Below, one piece after another: positions 30,104-31,686 of a DNA stretch of 31,686 nucleotides. This DNA is from an uncultured Bacilli bacterium. Lineage in GTDB: Bacteria; Bacillota_I; Bacilli_A; RF39; UBA660. The stretch spans positions 1 through 31,686 of the forward strand of contig CANQEF010000003.1 of NCBI GenBank assembly GCA_947594675.1, read 5' to 3'. Position 1 is the first letter of the stretch; the number at the start of each line of letters is the position of its first letter. Position numbers and translations under genes: made by a program. The notes under the pieces are model-generated. The model was not told the origin of the DNA. It was given only the letters and a program-made list of their open reading frames with translations, and did no database searches.

Positions 30104-31686
30104 AAAAAGTGTTCTTTTAAGATTATTGAAGTTTATTATGCAAAATTATAAGCACCTTTTAATAATAATCTCTATATCAATTATAATTAGCTCATTATGC
30201 CATGTTTATGGACAATTATTTATCCAAACACTAATAGATGAATATATAACACCACTAATAAATAGTAAAAATCCTTATCTATTACCTTTATTTAAAGCTA
30301 TTTCATTTATGGCCATTATCTATTTAATCGGTGTATTATGTACTTTCATCTATTCTAGACTAGTAGTAAAAGTCTCTCAAGGATCTTTAAAATTAATCAG
30401 AAATGAAATGTTTAATCATATGCAAAGTTTACCAATTAAATATTTCGATGATAATAATCATGGTAGTATAATGAGTTACTATATTAATGATACCGATGCC
30501 CTACGTGATATGATTTCTCAAAGTATCCCTAATGGTATTTCAAATAGTGTTATCATTATTTTTTCCTTTATTTCAATGTTAACAATAAACATCTACTTAG
30601 CAATAGCTATTATTATTGGAGTAATTATCATGTTAAAAGTAGCTAAATACGTTGGAAATAAATCATCTAAATACTTCATCTTACGTCAAAAATCTGTAGC
30701 TAAAGTAAATGGTTATATAGAAGAAATGATAGCTGGTCAAAAAGTAATTCAAGTTTTCAATCACGAAGAAGAAACAAAAAAGGAATTTGACGAGTTAAAT
30801 GAAGACTTATTTGAAAATACTAAAAATGCTAATATGTATGCCAACATGATGATGCCTATTATGGCTAATATTGGCTATTTAATATATGCTATAATAGCTA
30901 TTTGCGGAGGAATTATTGCCATAAAAACAAATAATTTGACTATCGGAGCTATATCCTCATTTTTATTGCTAACACGTAGCTTTACAATGCATATAAATCA
31001 GTTGTCTCAAGAATATAATTCAATTGCTCAAGCCTTAGCTGGAGCACAAAGGATTTTTACATTCTTAGATGAAAAAAGTGAAGAAAATAAAGGCCATATT
31101 TCCCTAGTAAATATTATCAAAGAAGAAAATGAAAAACTAAAAGAAGTAGATTATCATACAGGCCTATGGGCTTGGAAAGATCAAAAAACAAATACTTTAA
31201 CAGAATTAAAAGGAAACATACAATTTAAAAATGTTGATTTTGCTTATGTCAAAGATAAAATAGTTTTAAAAGATATCAATTTATATGCTAAACCAGGCCA
31301 AAAAATAGCTTTAGTTGGAGCAACAGGAGCCGGAAAGACTACGATAACTAATTTAATTAATCGTTTCTATGATTTAACTGAAGGGGAAATTCTTTATGAT
31401 GGTATTGATATCAAAAATATAAATAAAAATGATTTAAGAAAATCATTTGGTATGGTTTTACAAGATGTAAATTTATTTACTGGAACAATTATGGATAATT
31501 TACGCTATGGAAGACAAAATGCTACCGATGAAGAATGTATTAAAGCGGCTAAACTCGCTAATGCACATGATTTTATAGAAAAATTACCGAATGGTTATAA
31601 TACGATGATTACAGATAATGGTGAAAATATTTCTCAAGGTCAAAGACAACTTCTCTCAATAGCAAGGTGTGCCGTTAGTAATCCTC
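30090..31686 (+). CDS. ABC exporter half-transporter, partner subunit (MdlB/YheH-like), 3' truncated by the window
   Basis: The frame opens at ATG 30090 (MKTNKKSVLLRLLKFIMQNY), inside the end of the previous gene, with AAAGGAAG eight bases upstream. It stays open to the last base, giving 532 codons. The six-helix exporter domain is followed by a nucleotide-binding domain with canonical Walker A GATGAGKT. The Q-loop is MVLQDVN and the signature NISQGQ (513-518; Gln in place of the first Gly of SGGQ). Walker B and switch lie beyond the window. In TM287/288-like pairs the altered signature faces the Walker B of the degenerate partner, so the two genes fit one heterodimer with one weak ATP site. 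An insertion between the membrane and ATPase domains (about residues 330-375) is typical of this subfamily. Confidence 0.9.
   Translation, partial: MKTNKKSVLLRLLKFIMQNYKHLLIIISISIIISSLCHVYGQLFIQTLIDEYITPLINSKNPYLLPLFKAISFMAIIYLIGVLCTFIYSRLVVKVSQGSLKLIRNEMFNHMQSLPIKYFDDNNHGSIMSYYINDTDALRDMISQSIPNGISNSVIIIFSFISMLTINIYLAIAIIIGVIIMLKVAKYVGNKSSKYFILRQKSVAKVNGYIEEMIAGQKVIQVFNHEEETKKEFDELNEDLFENTKNANMYANMMMPIMANIGYLIYAIIAICGGIIAIKTNNLTIGAISSFLLLTRSFTMHINQLSQEYNSIAQALAGAQRIFTFLDEKSEENKGHISLVNIIKEENEKLKEVDYHTGLWAWKDQKTNTLTELKGNIQFKNVDFAYVKDKIVLKDINLYAKPGQKIALVGATGAGKTTITNLINRFYDLTEGEILYDGIDIKNINKNDLRKSFGMVLQDVNLFTGTIMDNLRYGRQNATDEECIKAAKLANAHDFIEKLPNGYNTMITDNGENISQGQRQLLSIARCAVSNP

Noticed and set aside
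1..31686. Mycoplasma-type genetic code (TGA as Trp), suggested by the very low GC
   Set aside because: TGA ends several genes at sensible places with coupled starts (7105, 10642, 18236), and Trp residues in conserved motifs are TGG.

Overview
This is a very AT-rich segment from a low-GC Gram-positive-type bacterium. It looks like an uncultured gut Bacilli lineage of the RF39/Erysipelotrichales type. The pointers are the base composition, Shine-Dalgarno (SD) sequences complementary to a Bacillus-type 16S tail, frequent TTG/GTG starts, a PASTA protein, cell-wall-binding repeats and no outer-membrane genes. TGA acts as a stop (genes ending at 7105, 10642 and 18236) and Trp is TGG, so the Mycoplasma code does not apply. 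The taxonomic placement is an inference from style, not a search result.

Layout. (1) 1-627: 3' end of a protein with a formylglycine-generating-enzyme-like (FGE-like) fold. It converges on a kinase-less, membrane-anchored PASTA protein (657-2711, minus strand), and the two share a terminator hairpin. (2) 2901-17387: a tightly packed plus-strand run of ten glycan genes. It holds a Wzy/ligase-GT4 fusion, two plain GT2 enzymes, a GtrB/Dpm1-like GT2 with membrane anchors, a polytopic GT-C-like protein, a UbiA-family polyprenyl-phosphate phosphoribosyltransferase, a HAD phosphatase fused to a polytopic domain, a GT-C fused to a second GtrB-like GT2, a membrane-anchored SGNH hydrolase and an acyltransferase-3 protein. 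(3) 17493-19015: a two-gene ABC polysaccharide exporter (ATPase then permease) with its own -10 box, closed by a strong terminator at 19020-19045. (4) 19139-25135: a new promoter and three genes: a GT4, a GT2/GT-B double-domain transferase with a C-terminal membrane anchor, and a polysaccharide pyruvyltransferase fused to a ferredoxin/FrhB-type domain. (5) 25310-27283: a secreted protein with 183-bp cell-wall-binding repeats and a C39-like cysteine peptidase domain. (6) 27425 to the end: a lipid/diacylglycerol kinase-family gene and two overlapping ABC half-exporter genes; the second runs off the window.

How it fits together. Regions 2-4 read as a cell-surface glycan assembly and decoration locus. 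Region 2 is rich in enzymes that make polyprenyl-phosphate-linked monosaccharides (GtrB-like twice, DPPR-synthase-like once). It also has three polytopic GT-C-like domains that could spend such donors on the outer face. This suggests three parallel donor-plus-transferase modules, one apparently for ribose-phosphate chemistry. Acylation (SGNH plus AT3) and pyruvylation would be further decorations. No initiating phosphoglycosyltransferase, Wzx flippase or GtrA-type flippase is visible, so the pathway must depend on genes elsewhere.

The most notable features are the number of domain fusions and the apparent polyprenyl-phosphoribose branch. No intergenic stretch exceeds 300 bases; the largest gaps (2712-2900, 25136-25309, 27284-27424) hold the promoters and terminators listed.
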